Source: Novosphingobium flavum (lineage in GTDB: Bacteria; Pseudomonadota; Alphaproteobacteria; Sphingomonadales; Sphingomonadaceae). From it: a DNA stretch of 64,000 nucleotides. Positions 1 through 8,119 of this stretch are shown one piece after another (within the stretch, counting starts at the first letter, position 1; every line of letters begins with the position of its first letter). Location of the stretch: NCBI RefSeq assembly GCF_014230315.1, contig NZ_JACLAW010000005.1, positions 186,001-250,000 of the forward strand, in the 5' to 3' direction. The position numbers were made by a program, and so were the translations under genes. The notes under the pieces were generated by a model that searched no databases, was not told where the DNA came from, and saw only the letters and a list, made by a program, of their open reading frames with translations.

Positions 1-438
1 GTGGCGCTGGTCGTCCTCGCGCGGGGCGGCGGTGCCTGGGGCATGGCCACGGGGCTGACGATCGGGATGATCGCGGCGCTGGGATTTGTTCTTCACGCCG
101 CTTGGCGGTCACCGGCTTCGGCGCCCAACGCCGTCCGGCAAGCCGCTGCCTTGGCCACGCCGCTGGACTGGGGCGATGTCGCGCGGCGGCTGGCGGTCTT
201 CGTCCTGGTCGTCCCGGTGGCCTTTTGCTCAGCACAGTGGCTGGCCTTTGCCGTGCAGGCGCTGGTCAGGGGCGGGTCGGACCTCGATGCCGACAGTCTG
301 GCGCTCGCCCTGTTCCTGCAGCCGGTGATCTGGACCGCGCTGATGTGCTGGCAAATGACCTTGCCCGGCCCTGTTCGCATGGTCCTGCCGCCGCTCAGCG
401 CCGCGCTGCTGGGCGCTTTCCTGTGGGGTATTTCGTGA
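1..438 (+). CDS. Hypothetical membrane protein (possibly 5'-partial)
   Basis: A GTG codon opens the window, so the true start may lie upstream; 145 residues are visible. The protein is hydrophobic with about four membrane-spanning stretches (around residues 15-35, 65-85, 97-115 and 122-143) and no catalytic motif that I recognise. Its stop overlaps the GTG start of the PepSY protein that follows, so the two are translationally coupled. Small membrane proteins next to PepSY_TM proteins are common in iron-acquisition loci beside TonB-dependent receptors, so a role in metal uptake is a contextual guess only. Confidence 0.55.
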   Translation: MALVVLARGGGAWGMATGLTIGMIAALGFVLHAAWRSPASAPNAVRQAAALATPLDWGDVARRLAVFVLVVPVAFCSAQWLAFAVQALVRGGSDLDADSLALALFLQPVIWTALMCWQMTLPGPVRMVLPPLSAALLGAFLWGIS

Positions 439-1925
439 ACCAGATCCGTGTCCGGCGGCCGAGTCTCGCCAAGCAGGCCCTGTCCGGCCACGGCGCCATC
501 GGCCTGCTGGCGAGCGCAGCGCTTTACATCGTCGCCCTGAGCGGGATGATCGTCGTCGTGGCCGAGCGGTGGCAGCGATGGGAACAGCCCAATGTCGCCG
601 AATACGAGACCCTTTCTCCCGCCGCGGTCCAGAACGCCATGGTGCAGGCTCTTGCGCTGGAGAAAGGAAAGCCGCGAACCACCCACCTGTACCTGCGGAT
701 GCCCGATGCAGACCTGCCGCGCGCCGTGGTCACGACCGACCATTCGGCCTGGTACGTCGACGCCGCGGGCAGGCCGACTGTGCGCGAGGCGAACGGCTGG
801 AGCGAATTTCTTCTCGCCCTGCACATAAACCTGACCCTGCCGGTCCAGTGGGGAATGTTGCTTGTCGGTGCGCTGGGCGCGGTGCTGGCGGCCGTCAGCG
901 TGACCGGGGTGCTCGCGCTGCCGAAGATATTCAAGGACGCCTTTCGCCTGCGCATGCGCGGCGATCCGCAGATCGCCCGTGCGGACTGGCACAATCGGCT
1001 GGGGACATTGACCCTGCCATTCGCGCTGATGATCGCGCTGACGGGGGCCGCCATCGGGCTCAGCTCCGCCGGGATCGCGCTGCTGGCCCAGACCGACAAG
1101 GGCGGAGACCGGGAGGCGGTCAGTGCCAGCATCTTCGGTAACGAACCAGCGCACGATCCTGCGCCCGCGCCGCTCGCCAATGCCGGGCGGGCTGTTGTCT
1201 CGGTTCAGGCCCGCTTTGCGCAGGCCCGGCCGGTCTATGTCATCGTTCACGATCCCGCCACGCGCGGCCAGTTCGTCCAGGTGCTGGCGGAGCATCCGCG
1301 CAGGCTGATCTACGGCGAATCCTACGGCTTCAGCGGCGCGGGCGACTATCTCGGCAAGGTCGGGCTGTCAGATGGTGCCACCGGGCGGCAGGCGGCGGCA
1401 TCGACCTATGGACTGCATTTCGGGAACTATGCCGGATTGCCCATGCAGCTGGCCTATGCTGCGATGGGATTGGCGCTCTGCGTCCTTACCGCAACCGGCA
1501 CGACCCTGTGGCTCAACAAGCGCCGCCGCAAGGGCCTGCCGACGGCCCGTCTCGCGGCGGCCTGGAACCTCGTCGTCTGGGGAACCCCGCTCGCGCTGGT
1601 CCTTGCCGCGTGGGAGCGCTGGCTTCTCGGGCCGGACGCGCCGCTGACGGCCCTGTTCTGGTTGACGTTGGCTGCCGGGCTGGGTGCCGCGATTGCCAGA
1701 CCGTCGCTGATGGATGGTCCGTTAATGCGGATCGTTCTTGCCTGCGCACTGGCCGCCACGGCCTTGCTGCATCTCGCCATTTTCAGGGCAGGCCAATGGC
1801 CGGTTTCCGCCTTGGATGGATGCCTTCTGCTCGGCGCATTCGCGCTCTGGCTGCCGGGGCGCTGCGGGCGAGCCGGCGCTGGCCGGCCCTCGGCGGTCAG
1901 GACAGGGGAACCGGCGGCGGGGTAA
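435..1925 (+). CDS. PepSY-associated transmembrane protein
   Basis: I place the start at the GTG overlapping the preceding stop, giving 496 residues; the longer upstream frame lies inside the previous gene. An N-terminal membrane helix (about residues 21-41) is followed by a periplasmic PepSY-like stretch ending in a conserved histidine segment (ALHINLTLP), a central pair of helices, a second periplasmic section and four or five C-terminal helices. This is the layout of PepSY_TM proteins found beside siderophore receptors, some of which are suspected inner-membrane ferric reductases. The 3' end overlaps the convergent cytochrome gene by 29 bases. Confidence 0.75.
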   Translation: MNQIRVRRPSLAKQALSGHGAIGLLASAALYIVALSGMIVVVAERWQRWEQPNVAEYETLSPAAVQNAMVQALALEKGKPRTTHLYLRMPDADLPRAVVTTDHSAWYVDAAGRPTVREANGWSEFLLALHINLTLPVQWGMLLVGALGAVLAAVSVTGVLALPKIFKDAFRLRMRGDPQIARADWHNRLGTLTLPFALMIALTGAAIGLSSAGIALLAQTDKGGDREAVSASIFGNEPAHDPAPAPLANAGRAVVSVQARFAQARPVYVIVHDPATRGQFVQVLAEHPRRLIYGESYGFSGAGDYLGKVGLSDGATGRQAAASTYGLHFGNYAGLPMQLAYAAMGLALCVLTATGTTLWLNKRRRKGLPTARLAAAWNLVVWGTPLALVLAAWERWLLGPDAPLTALFWLTLAAGLGAAIARPSLMDGPLMRIVLACALAATALLHLAIFRAGQWPVSALDGCLLLGAFALWLPGRCGRAGAGRPSAVRTGEPAAG

Positions 1926-2376
1926 CTTCCAACTGCGGCGCGAAGGTCCAGTGGCAGGCCACGCAGCGGGCGTTGATATCTTCGCCGGCGGCAAGAAGCG
2001 CGGGGTAGTCCTTGCGCTCCGCAGCGCTTGCGCTGGCTGTCGCGGCGCTGCGAAGATCGGTGGCCAGCTTGTCCCAGCGCGGATCGTCGGGGCGGCTGGC
2101 CAGGCCCTGCAGCACGTAGGACAGCTGATCCAGCGTCAGCGCGTCGCTTTCGGCGGCTTCCCATTCTTCCTCGGTTCGGGGCGCCCCCGAATGGGCGCCG
2201 GTGCCGTCACTTTCTTCCGCACTCCAGGCCCACAACTGTTCCGCGTTGCGTTGCAGGACGTGCCCCATGAATTCGGGCAGCGGAATGTCGCTGGACGGGT
2301 TTTCCGCCATGGCCGCCACCGAGGCGAATGCCGCGGCGGCGAGCAGCGCAATGCGGGAAACTGACCTCGACGACAT
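1897..2376 (-). CDS. Exported c-type cytochrome
   Basis: The 159-residue product has a Sec signal peptide (about residues 1-24, ending AAMA) and a single heme-binding C-V-A-C-H motif only about 20 residues from the C terminus. A C-terminal CxxCH in a small, mainly helical protein is the arrangement of cytochrome c' and related four-helix cytochromes, but I cannot confirm the family. It is convergent with, and overlaps, the PepSY gene, and is divergent from the CysB-like regulator. A role in periplasmic electron transfer is likely; partner unknown. Confidence 0.75.
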   Translation of the reverse strand: MSSRSVSRIALLAAAAFASVAAMAENPSSDIPLPEFMGHVLQRNAEQLWAWSAEESDGTGAHSGAPRTEEEWEAAESDALTLDQLSYVLQGLASRPDDPRWDKLATDLRSAATASASAAERKDYPALLAAGEDINARCVACHWTFAPQLEVTPPPVPLS

Positions 2377-2493
2377 CGAATTCTCCTATGACGGGCGGCT
2401 CCATAGGCGAGGCTGGCGGGATCGGGGAAAGAACACCTTTTCATGTGCAAAGCACGATTGCGCCTTAGGCCGGCTTGCCTGTCGGTCAAATGT

Positions 2494-2508
2494 CTACTAA
2501 ATCAGTAG
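2494..2508. promoter_or_regulatory. Inverted repeat in divergent promoter region
   Basis: CTACT and AGTAG arms separated by five bases sit in an AT-rich patch (about 2487-2520) between the cytochrome gene and the LysR gene. Its spacing and place suit a LysR-type binding site, perhaps for the adjacent CysB-like protein; this is inference. Confidence 0.3.
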
Positions 2509-2625
2509 TCAATTAAATCGCTACCCTGCGCTGGATGCGAAACAACAAGGCGCAGGGACCATGAGCGAACCATCATTCAATGCCAAACCACGCCCCAGCT
2601 TTGCCTCCGGCCGGGGGCGAGGGGC

Positions 2626-3651
2626 ATGAATTTCCAGCAATTGCGCTATGTGCGCGCCGCCGTGCAGAACGAGCTTAACCTGACCAAGGTGGCGGGAGAG
2701 CTGTTCACGTCGCAATCCGGCGTCAGCAAGCAAATCCGCGAGCTTGAGGCGGAGCTCAAGATCGAGATCTTCGTGCGGCGGGGCAAGCGGCTGGTCGGGC
2801 TCACCCCGGCGGGTGAGGCGGCATCGCGGGTGATTGACCAACTGCTGCAGGAAGCCGATAATCTGAAGCGCCTTTCGGCCCAGTTCGTGGACGCAGACAA
2901 GGGGCGGCTCGTTGTTGCGGCCACGCACAACCAGGCCAATTACGTCCTGCCGCCGGTCCTGCTGCGTTTTCGCGAACTGTTTCCCGAGGTGGAGGTGGAA
3001 TTGCGTCAGGGCAGCCCCGATTTCGTGGTCGAATCCCTCCTGCGCGGCGACGCCGATATCGGTGTCGCCACCGAGGCGGTGGATAACCAGCCGCATCTTG
3101 ATACCTATCCCTGCTTCAGCTGGGAGCACGTGGTCATTGCCCCCGAGGGCCACCCCCTGCTGGACGTTTCCGCGCCGGATCTTGCCGACCTCGCGCAATG
3201 GCCGATCGTGACCTACAGTCCCGAATTCACCGGCGGCGGGCGCGTTCAGGAGACCTTCGAGGAAGCCGGGCTCAATGCCGACATCCGCCTGCGCGCGATG
3301 GATGCGGACGTCATCAAGACCTATGTCCGGCTGGGCGCGGGCATCGGCATCGTGGCCCAGATGGCGATCGAGAACGGCCCCGAAGGCGGGCTGGTGCCGA
3401 TCCCGGCGACCAAGGGCTTCTTCGGCACCTGCAGCACCAAGATCGCGGTGCAGCAGGGCACCTTGCTGCGAAACTACGCCTATCAGCTGATTGCCATGCT
3501 GGCGCCGCATCTCGATCCGGAAGTGCTGAGCGGACGCAGGCGGGCTCCGATCCAGCCCGTCCCGCGACCAATCGACCGGTTCGAGGAACGCCACGACCTG
3601 CAGTTCAGCTCTGTCCCAGCAAAGGAAATTCAATTCGATGTCGCCGCTTGA
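2626..3651 (+). CDS. LysR-family transcriptional regulator, CysB-like
   Basis: The 341-residue protein has an N-terminal winged helix-turn-helix (residues about 1-60, with the segment TSQSGVSKQIRELE) and a LysR substrate-binding domain. The N terminus and the linker sequence match the CysB/Cbl subgroup, which senses sulfur metabolites such as O-acetylserine or sulfate/APS. Its last 14 bases overlap the start of the sulfite dehydrogenase gene, so regulator and enzyme are probably one transcript; coupling of a CysB-type sensor with sulfite oxidation makes functional sense. A divergent cytochrome gene shares the upstream region. Confidence 0.85.
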   Translation: MNFQQLRYVRAAVQNELNLTKVAGELFTSQSGVSKQIRELEAELKIEIFVRRGKRLVGLTPAGEAASRVIDQLLQEADNLKRLSAQFVDADKGRLVVAATHNQANYVLPPVLLRFRELFPEVEVELRQGSPDFVVESLLRGDADIGVATEAVDNQPHLDTYPCFSWEHVVIAPEGHPLLDVSAPDLADLAQWPIVTYSPEFTGGGRVQETFEEAGLNADIRLRAMDADVIKTYVRLGAGIGIVAQMAIENGPEGGLVPIPATKGFFGTCSTKIAVQQGTLLRNYAYQLIAMLAPHLDPEVLSGRRRAPIQPVPRPIDRFEERHDLQFSSVPAKEIQFDVAA

Positions 3652-4837
3652 TCGACGGGCCTTCGTGGCCGGAGCCGGCCTCACCCTGATGGGCAAGGCC
3701 GCCATTGCTGCCGGCCCGACCGTGCAGTTGCCCTTCGCCAATGGTGAAAGGCAGCTGGCGAAATTGCCGCAGAAACGGCCGATGATCCTGCTCACGGCGC
3801 GCCCGCCCCAGGCGGAAACGCCGTGGGCGGTGTTCCGGGAAGGACTGATCACGCCGAATGACGCGTTCTTCGTGCGCTATCACTTGTCGGGCCTGCCCAC
3901 GGTGATCGATCCGGCCAGCTTCCGGCTGGAGATCGGGGGCCATGTCGGCACGCCGCTGCGCCTGTCGCTGGCACAGCTCAAGCGCGATTTCCCTGTGCGG
4001 GAGATCGTCGCCGTCAACCAGTGTTCGGGCAACAGCCGCGGCTTCGTCGAACCGCGCGTCGGGGGCGGGCAGCTTGGAAACGGGGCCATGGGCAATGCGC
4101 GCTGGCGCGGAGTGCCGCTGAAGGCCCTGCTCGACCGGGCCGAGGTTCGCGCCGGGGCGCGGCAGGTCACCTTCAACGGGCTGGACAATCCGCCCGTCGA
4201 TACCGTGCCCGATTTCGTCAAGGCGCTCGATATCGATCACGCCCGCGACGGCGAGGTGATGGTTGCTTTCCAGATGAACGGGGCAGACCTGCCCTTCCTC
4301 AACGGCTATCCGCTGCGGCTGGTCGTGCCCGGCCATTATGGCACCTACTGGGTCAAGCATCTCAATGAAATCAACGTCGTGGATTCCGAATTTGACGGCT
4401 ATTGGATGAAGACCGCCTATCGAATCCCGGATAATGACTGCAATTGCGTGGCGCCGGGCGGCAAGCCCGACAAGACCAAGCCGATTGGCCGGTTCAACAT
4501 TCGCTCCTTTGTGACCAGCCATGCCGATGGCGCCCGGATCGCGGCTGGCCGGGTGGTCGAACTGGCAGGCATCGCCTTTGACGGCGGAAGCGGCATTGCC
4601 CGGGTGCAGCTATCGGCGGACGATGGCCGCACCTGGCAGGATGCGCGGCTGGGTGAGGATCTGGGCCGCTATTCGTTCCGCCCGTGGCGGCTGGGCCTGA
4701 CCTTGGACCGGGGCCGTCACCGGATCAAGGTGCGTGCCATTTCGGTGAGCGGGGAAAGCCAGCCGCTGGAGCCGCGCTGGCAGCCCGCGGGCTATATGCG
4801 CAACGTGGTCGAAACGCTGACAGTGGAGGCCGTGTGA
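3638..4837 (+). CDS. sorA: Sulfite dehydrogenase, molybdopterin subunit (SorA-like)
   Basis: Oxidises sulfite to sulfate in the periplasm and passes electrons to a c-type cytochrome. The 399-residue protein begins with a twin-arginine signal (RR at residues 6-7 followed by a hydrophobic run), then the sulfite oxidase molybdopterin domain with the molybdenum-ligand cysteine at residue 129 in VNQCSGNSRG, then a C-terminal Mo-co dimerisation domain (about residues 285-395). It lacks a fused heme domain, as in the SorAB type. The start overlaps the CysB-like gene and the stop overlaps the next gene, which encodes the expected heme partner. Confidence 0.88.
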   Translation: MSPLDRRAFVAGAGLTLMGKAAIAAGPTVQLPFANGERQLAKLPQKRPMILLTARPPQAETPWAVFREGLITPNDAFFVRYHLSGLPTVIDPASFRLEIGGHVGTPLRLSLAQLKRDFPVREIVAVNQCSGNSRGFVEPRVGGGQLGNGAMGNARWRGVPLKALLDRAEVRAGARQVTFNGLDNPPVDTVPDFVKALDIDHARDGEVMVAFQMNGADLPFLNGYPLRLVVPGHYGTYWVKHLNEINVVDSEFDGYWMKTAYRIPDNDCNCVAPGGKPDKTKPIGRFNIRSFVTSHADGARIAAGRVVELAGIAFDGGSGIARVQLSADDGRTWQDARLGEDLGRYSFRPWRLGLTLDRGRHRIKVRAISVSGESQPLEPRWQPAGYMRNVVETLTVEAV

Positions 4838-5145
4838 TGCGCGCCGGGATGCTTCTCTTCGGGGCGGCGCTGATTGCCGTGCCCGCCGTGATTGCCGCGC
4901 GCCCGGTGTCGATCGAACTGCCGGTCGGCACCGTGCCAGCCGAGCTTGCCGGTGACGAGGCCGCCGTGGTGGTCAACAATTGCGCGGCCTGCCACTCGCT
5001 CGACTATATCGTGACCCAGCCGCGCGGAAAGGGCGCCCAGTTCTGGCGCGATGCGGTGGCCAAGATGGTCAACGTCTACAAGGCGCCGATCGAGCAGGCC
5101 GATGCGGCCGCCGCCGCCGATCTTCTCGCGCGCAAGTTCGGCTGA
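4837..5145 (+). CDS. sorB: Sulfite dehydrogenase cytochrome c subunit (SorB-like)
   Basis: A 102-residue exported monoheme cytochrome: signal peptide over about residues 1-21, CAACH heme motif at residues 49-53, and a short helical C-terminal part with methionines that could supply the distal ligand. The ATG overlaps the sorA stop (ATGA), so the two subunits are translationally coupled. Size, order and heme content fit the small subunit of SorAB heterodimers. A strong hairpin terminator follows 20 bases after the stop. Confidence 0.85.
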   Translation: MRAGMLLFGAALIAVPAVIAARPVSIELPVGTVPAELAGDEAAVVVNNCAACHSLDYIVTQPRGKGAQFWRDAVAKMVNVYKAPIEQADAAAAADLLARKFG

Positions 5146-5165
5146 CCATAGCTGCTGCCGCATGA

Positions 5166-5204
5166 AAAAAGGGGAGGTCCGCGATCTGCGGACCTCCCCT
5201 TTTT
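5166..5204. terminator. Bidirectional rho-independent terminator
   Basis: A perfect 17-bp stem (arms 5166-5182 and 5188-5204) with a 5-base loop, starting with an A run and ending with a T run, lies between the convergent sorB and DUF6152 genes and can end transcripts from both sides. Confidence 0.92.
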
Positions 5205-5223
5205 CGTTGTGCTGGCTGCGGTG

Positions 5224-5643
5224 TCAGCGGGTGATCGGCGGCGGCGGGGCATCGGGCGCGCTGCCGGTGCGAACCTGGCGCCCGCCGGGCAGGACCACGG
5301 TCGTCGCATAACCGAAGGGACCGCCGTTCTTGGCCTTGTATCCGGCGAGGCGGATCGGCGTCCCGGCCGAAACCACCTCGCGCGTCACTCCGCTGGCGCG
5401 CAGCGAATTCGGCGTGCCGAACTCGAAGCCCCAGTTGGTGACCGAGCCGTCCCGGTTCTTGACGTCGAGATAGACCCAGCTGTGCGGATTGACGAAGCGG
5501 ACCTTGGTCACGACCCCGTCGAGCACCACCGGCTTGGAGGAATCGAACTCGGCGGCGAAGGCGTGGTGGGCGAGGGCCGCTGCCGGCGCCAGCACGGCTC
5601 CGGCAGCCAGCGCAGCGGCGATGAGCGGAATGGATTTGGACAT
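5224..5643 (-). CDS. Exported DUF6152-like protein
   Basis: The 139-residue product has a signal peptide ending near residue 25, immediately followed by the AHHAFAAEFD segment typical of DUF6152 proteins, and then a small beta-rich domain (NPHSWVYLDV, GFEFGTPNSL). These proteins are found in sphingomonads and acidobacteria near TonB-dependent receptors and the exported D-S-R-G-H-W-E-G proteins that also occur further on in this window. The function is unknown. It lies 17 bases downstream of the TonB-dependent receptor and is probably co-transcribed with it. Confidence 0.75.
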   Translation of the reverse strand: MSKSIPLIAAALAAGAVLAPAAALAHHAFAAEFDSSKPVVLDGVVTKVRFVNPHSWVYLDVKNRDGSVTNWGFEFGTPNSLRASGVTREVVSAGTPIRLAGYKAKNGGPFGYATTVVLPGGRQVRTGSAPDAPPPPITR

Positions 5644-5660
5644 GATCAGGGCTCCTGTGC

Positions 5661-8081
5661 TCAGAACTTGGCGCGAACCAGCGCGCCGACGTAGCGGCGG
5701 GGGCCGATGCCGTCGTAGCCAACGGGGGCGTTGTTGCTGAAGTCGTTCACGCTGGTGGTGTAGAAGGTGTTGAACAGGTTCTTGGCGACGATGCTGAACT
5801 CGGTCCGCACCTGGCCGACCTTGGTGATCACCCCGATCCCGGCGTCGGTGATGTGATAGGCCTTTTGCCAGCCATAGGGCGAAAGCAGCTGCTCCAGGTT
5901 GTGCGCCGTGCGGTAGGTGTCATTGCCGAAGACGTGGAGGGTGAGGCCGCTGCCGGAAATCTCCCGCTCCACGTCGAAGCCGAAGATCAGGGTCCACTTC
6001 GGCGCGCCGACGATCTGCCGGCCGGTGTTGTTGCAGACCGCCGCCGTATAGGAGCGGGGGCAGGTTGCGGTTGACCAGTCGGTATAGAGGGCGTCGTTGT
6101 ATGTACCGGCAAAGTTCAAATTAACGCCTTCCGCCGGGGTGAACGACCCTTCCCATTCCACGCCCTTGGCGCGGATGCCGGGGATATTGCCCAAGACCGA
6201 GCTGTAGCCGGTGGACGAAGTGGCATCGGCAATGCTTGTTGTCGCCTGGTAGTTGCGGACCTTGGTGTAGAACAGGTTGGCGCTGAAATTCACCTTGCGA
6301 TCGAGCAGCTGCGCCTTGAAGCCCAGCTCGAAATCGGTCGTGTTTTCCGGCAGGACGTTGCGCGGCAGGCCGGTATTGTCGAAGGCCACCGCGCCCGATT
6401 TCCCGCCGCCGCTGGCCGAGGCATAGAGCAGCAGGTCGGGCGTCACCTTGAAGCTCGGGTTGACCAGCCAGGCCACCGATCCGGCATGGATCGGAATGCC
6501 GGTAACGTTCGTGAAGCTTGCGCCAAGCTGGCTGGCGCGGATCGCGTCCGCCGCGCTATTGCCGGTCGCCACCAGCGCCGTGCCGTCGGCATAGCTCGCC
6601 GACTTGCTGGTGACCGAGCGCTTCTGCTCCCAGGTGTAACGCAGGCCGGTGGTCAGGGTGAAGCGGTCCACCGGGCTCCAGTTCACCTGCCCGAACAGCG
6701 CCTGGCTGGTCGATACCGGGTTTTGGAAAGTGGTCGAGCGCACGTTCTTGAGCGAATTCTGCAGCAGCAGCTGGTTGGCCGCCAACGCGGCATATTGCGC
6801 GTCGGTGGCATAGAACGCGCCGGCATCCGCCCCATAAAGCGTGCGGCTGGTGGTCTTGGTGTCGATCCCGAAGAAATAGGCCCCGGCCTGATAGTCCAGC
6901 GTCCGGCCGAGCTTGCCTGAAAGGCGCAGCTCCTCGGAGAGCTGCTCGCTGTCGACCAGCGTGCCGCCCCGGTTGATCGCGAAACGGGTCTGCTCGCTGT
7001 CGTTGTTGGCGTCGAAGTGGAACTTGCGGATCGCGGAGATCGACTTGACCTCGAACGGCCCGGCATCCCACGTCGTCACCAATGAGGCGCCGTAATTGCG
7101 GGTGATCAGCGGCAGCGCCTGATCCATGTCGATCGTCGTCCACGATCCGATGATGGGCGTGTAGCCACCGAAATAGGCCCGGGCGAGGCGGCTGGTGTAA
7201 GAAAGCCCGGTTCGCGGCGAACCGTCGGCGAGCGTGGTGGGATCGATCATGAACGGCTTGGTGTTGCTGTTCTCGTTCGTTTCGGCGCCATCCACGTTGA
7301 GCCGGAACGACAGGTTGTCGCTCGCCTTGAGCAGTAGCTGGAACCGCCCGGCCCAGCGGTTGCGCTCGTGGAAGCGGTTGTTGAACGAGGGGTTGACGTT
7401 GATGATGTCGCCCCGCTGGCTGTCGTAGGAAAAGCTGCCGCGCCAGGCGAGGACATCGTCCACCAGCGCGTCCGAATAGGATGCGCGCGCCTTGAACGAA
7501 GGCACGGACAGGCCTCCTTCCAGTTCAAGACTGCCTTCCGGCGTGAAGCTTGGCGCCTTGCTGGAATACTTGATGACGCCCAGCGAGGTGTTCTTGCCCA
7601 GCAGCGTGCCCTGCGGCCCGCGCAGGACCTCGACCTGAGCCAGGTCCGTGAAGTCCTGGTAGGTCATGCCGACATGGTCGAGGAACACGTCGTCGACGAT
7701 CACGCCGACGGCGGCCTCCATGTTGTCGTTGCCGCTGGTCTTGCCGATGCCGCGCAGGGAAACCCCGGTGCGGCGGGCATTGGGAGTGGTGGCGGTCAGG
7801 CCCGGCGCGCGCTGGGTCAGGTCGGCCAGGGTGAAAACACGCTGGCTGGCCACGGCTTCGCCGCCCAGCACCGAAATCGGGATCGGCACATCGTTGATGT
7901 TCTCGTCGCGGTTGCGGGCGGTGACGACGATGGCATCGCCGGCATCGGCGGCCGCTTCGGCATCGGCGGCAAGGGGCGCTACCGCCGCGCCCTGGGCCAG
8001 TGCGGGGGTGGGGGCCAGCAACAAGGTGCCGGCAAGCAAGGCAGCGCGGCGCAGGCGTGCGCGCGGGCTCGGGTTCTTCAC
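5661..8081 (-). CDS. TonB-dependent receptor
   Basis: An outer-membrane active transporter of 806 residues. I start at the GTG 10 bases after an AAAGGA ribosome-binding site, because it gives a proper signal peptide ending in PALAQ; the open frame continues upstream only by chance through the next gene. The plug domain has VVTARNRDENINDVP (TonB-box region), LRGIG and EVLRGPQGTLLGKNT; the protein ends in a beta-barrel with the terminal aromatic residue F. It sits between a rhodanese-SMP30 protein and a DUF6152 protein in the same orientation. The substrate cannot be read from the sequence. Confidence 0.9.
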   Translation of the reverse strand: MKNPSPRARLRRAALLAGTLLLAPTPALAQGAAVAPLAADAEAAADAGDAIVVTARNRDENINDVPIPISVLGGEAVASQRVFTLADLTQRAPGLTATTPNARRTGVSLRGIGKTSGNDNMEAAVGVIVDDVFLDHVGMTYQDFTDLAQVEVLRGPQGTLLGKNTSLGVIKYSSKAPSFTPEGSLELEGGLSVPSFKARASYSDALVDDVLAWRGSFSYDSQRGDIINVNPSFNNRFHERNRWAGRFQLLLKASDNLSFRLNVDGAETNENSNTKPFMIDPTTLADGSPRTGLSYTSRLARAYFGGYTPIIGSWTTIDMDQALPLITRNYGASLVTTWDAGPFEVKSISAIRKFHFDANNDSEQTRFAINRGGTLVDSEQLSEELRLSGKLGRTLDYQAGAYFFGIDTKTTSRTLYGADAGAFYATDAQYAALAANQLLLQNSLKNVRSTTFQNPVSTSQALFGQVNWSPVDRFTLTTGLRYTWEQKRSVTSKSASYADGTALVATGNSAADAIRASQLGASFTNVTGIPIHAGSVAWLVNPSFKVTPDLLLYASASGGGKSGAVAFDNTGLPRNVLPENTTDFELGFKAQLLDRKVNFSANLFYTKVRNYQATTSIADATSSTGYSSVLGNIPGIRAKGVEWEGSFTPAEGVNLNFAGTYNDALYTDWSTATCPRSYTAAVCNNTGRQIVGAPKWTLIFGFDVEREISGSGLTLHVFGNDTYRTAHNLEQLLSPYGWQKAYHITDAGIGVITKVGQVRTEFSIVAKNLFNTFYTTSVNDFSNNAPVGYDGIGPRRYVGALVRAKF

Positions 8082-8119
8082 GTCAATGATCCTTTGCAAA
8101 GGCTTTGCTGCGGCCCGGC

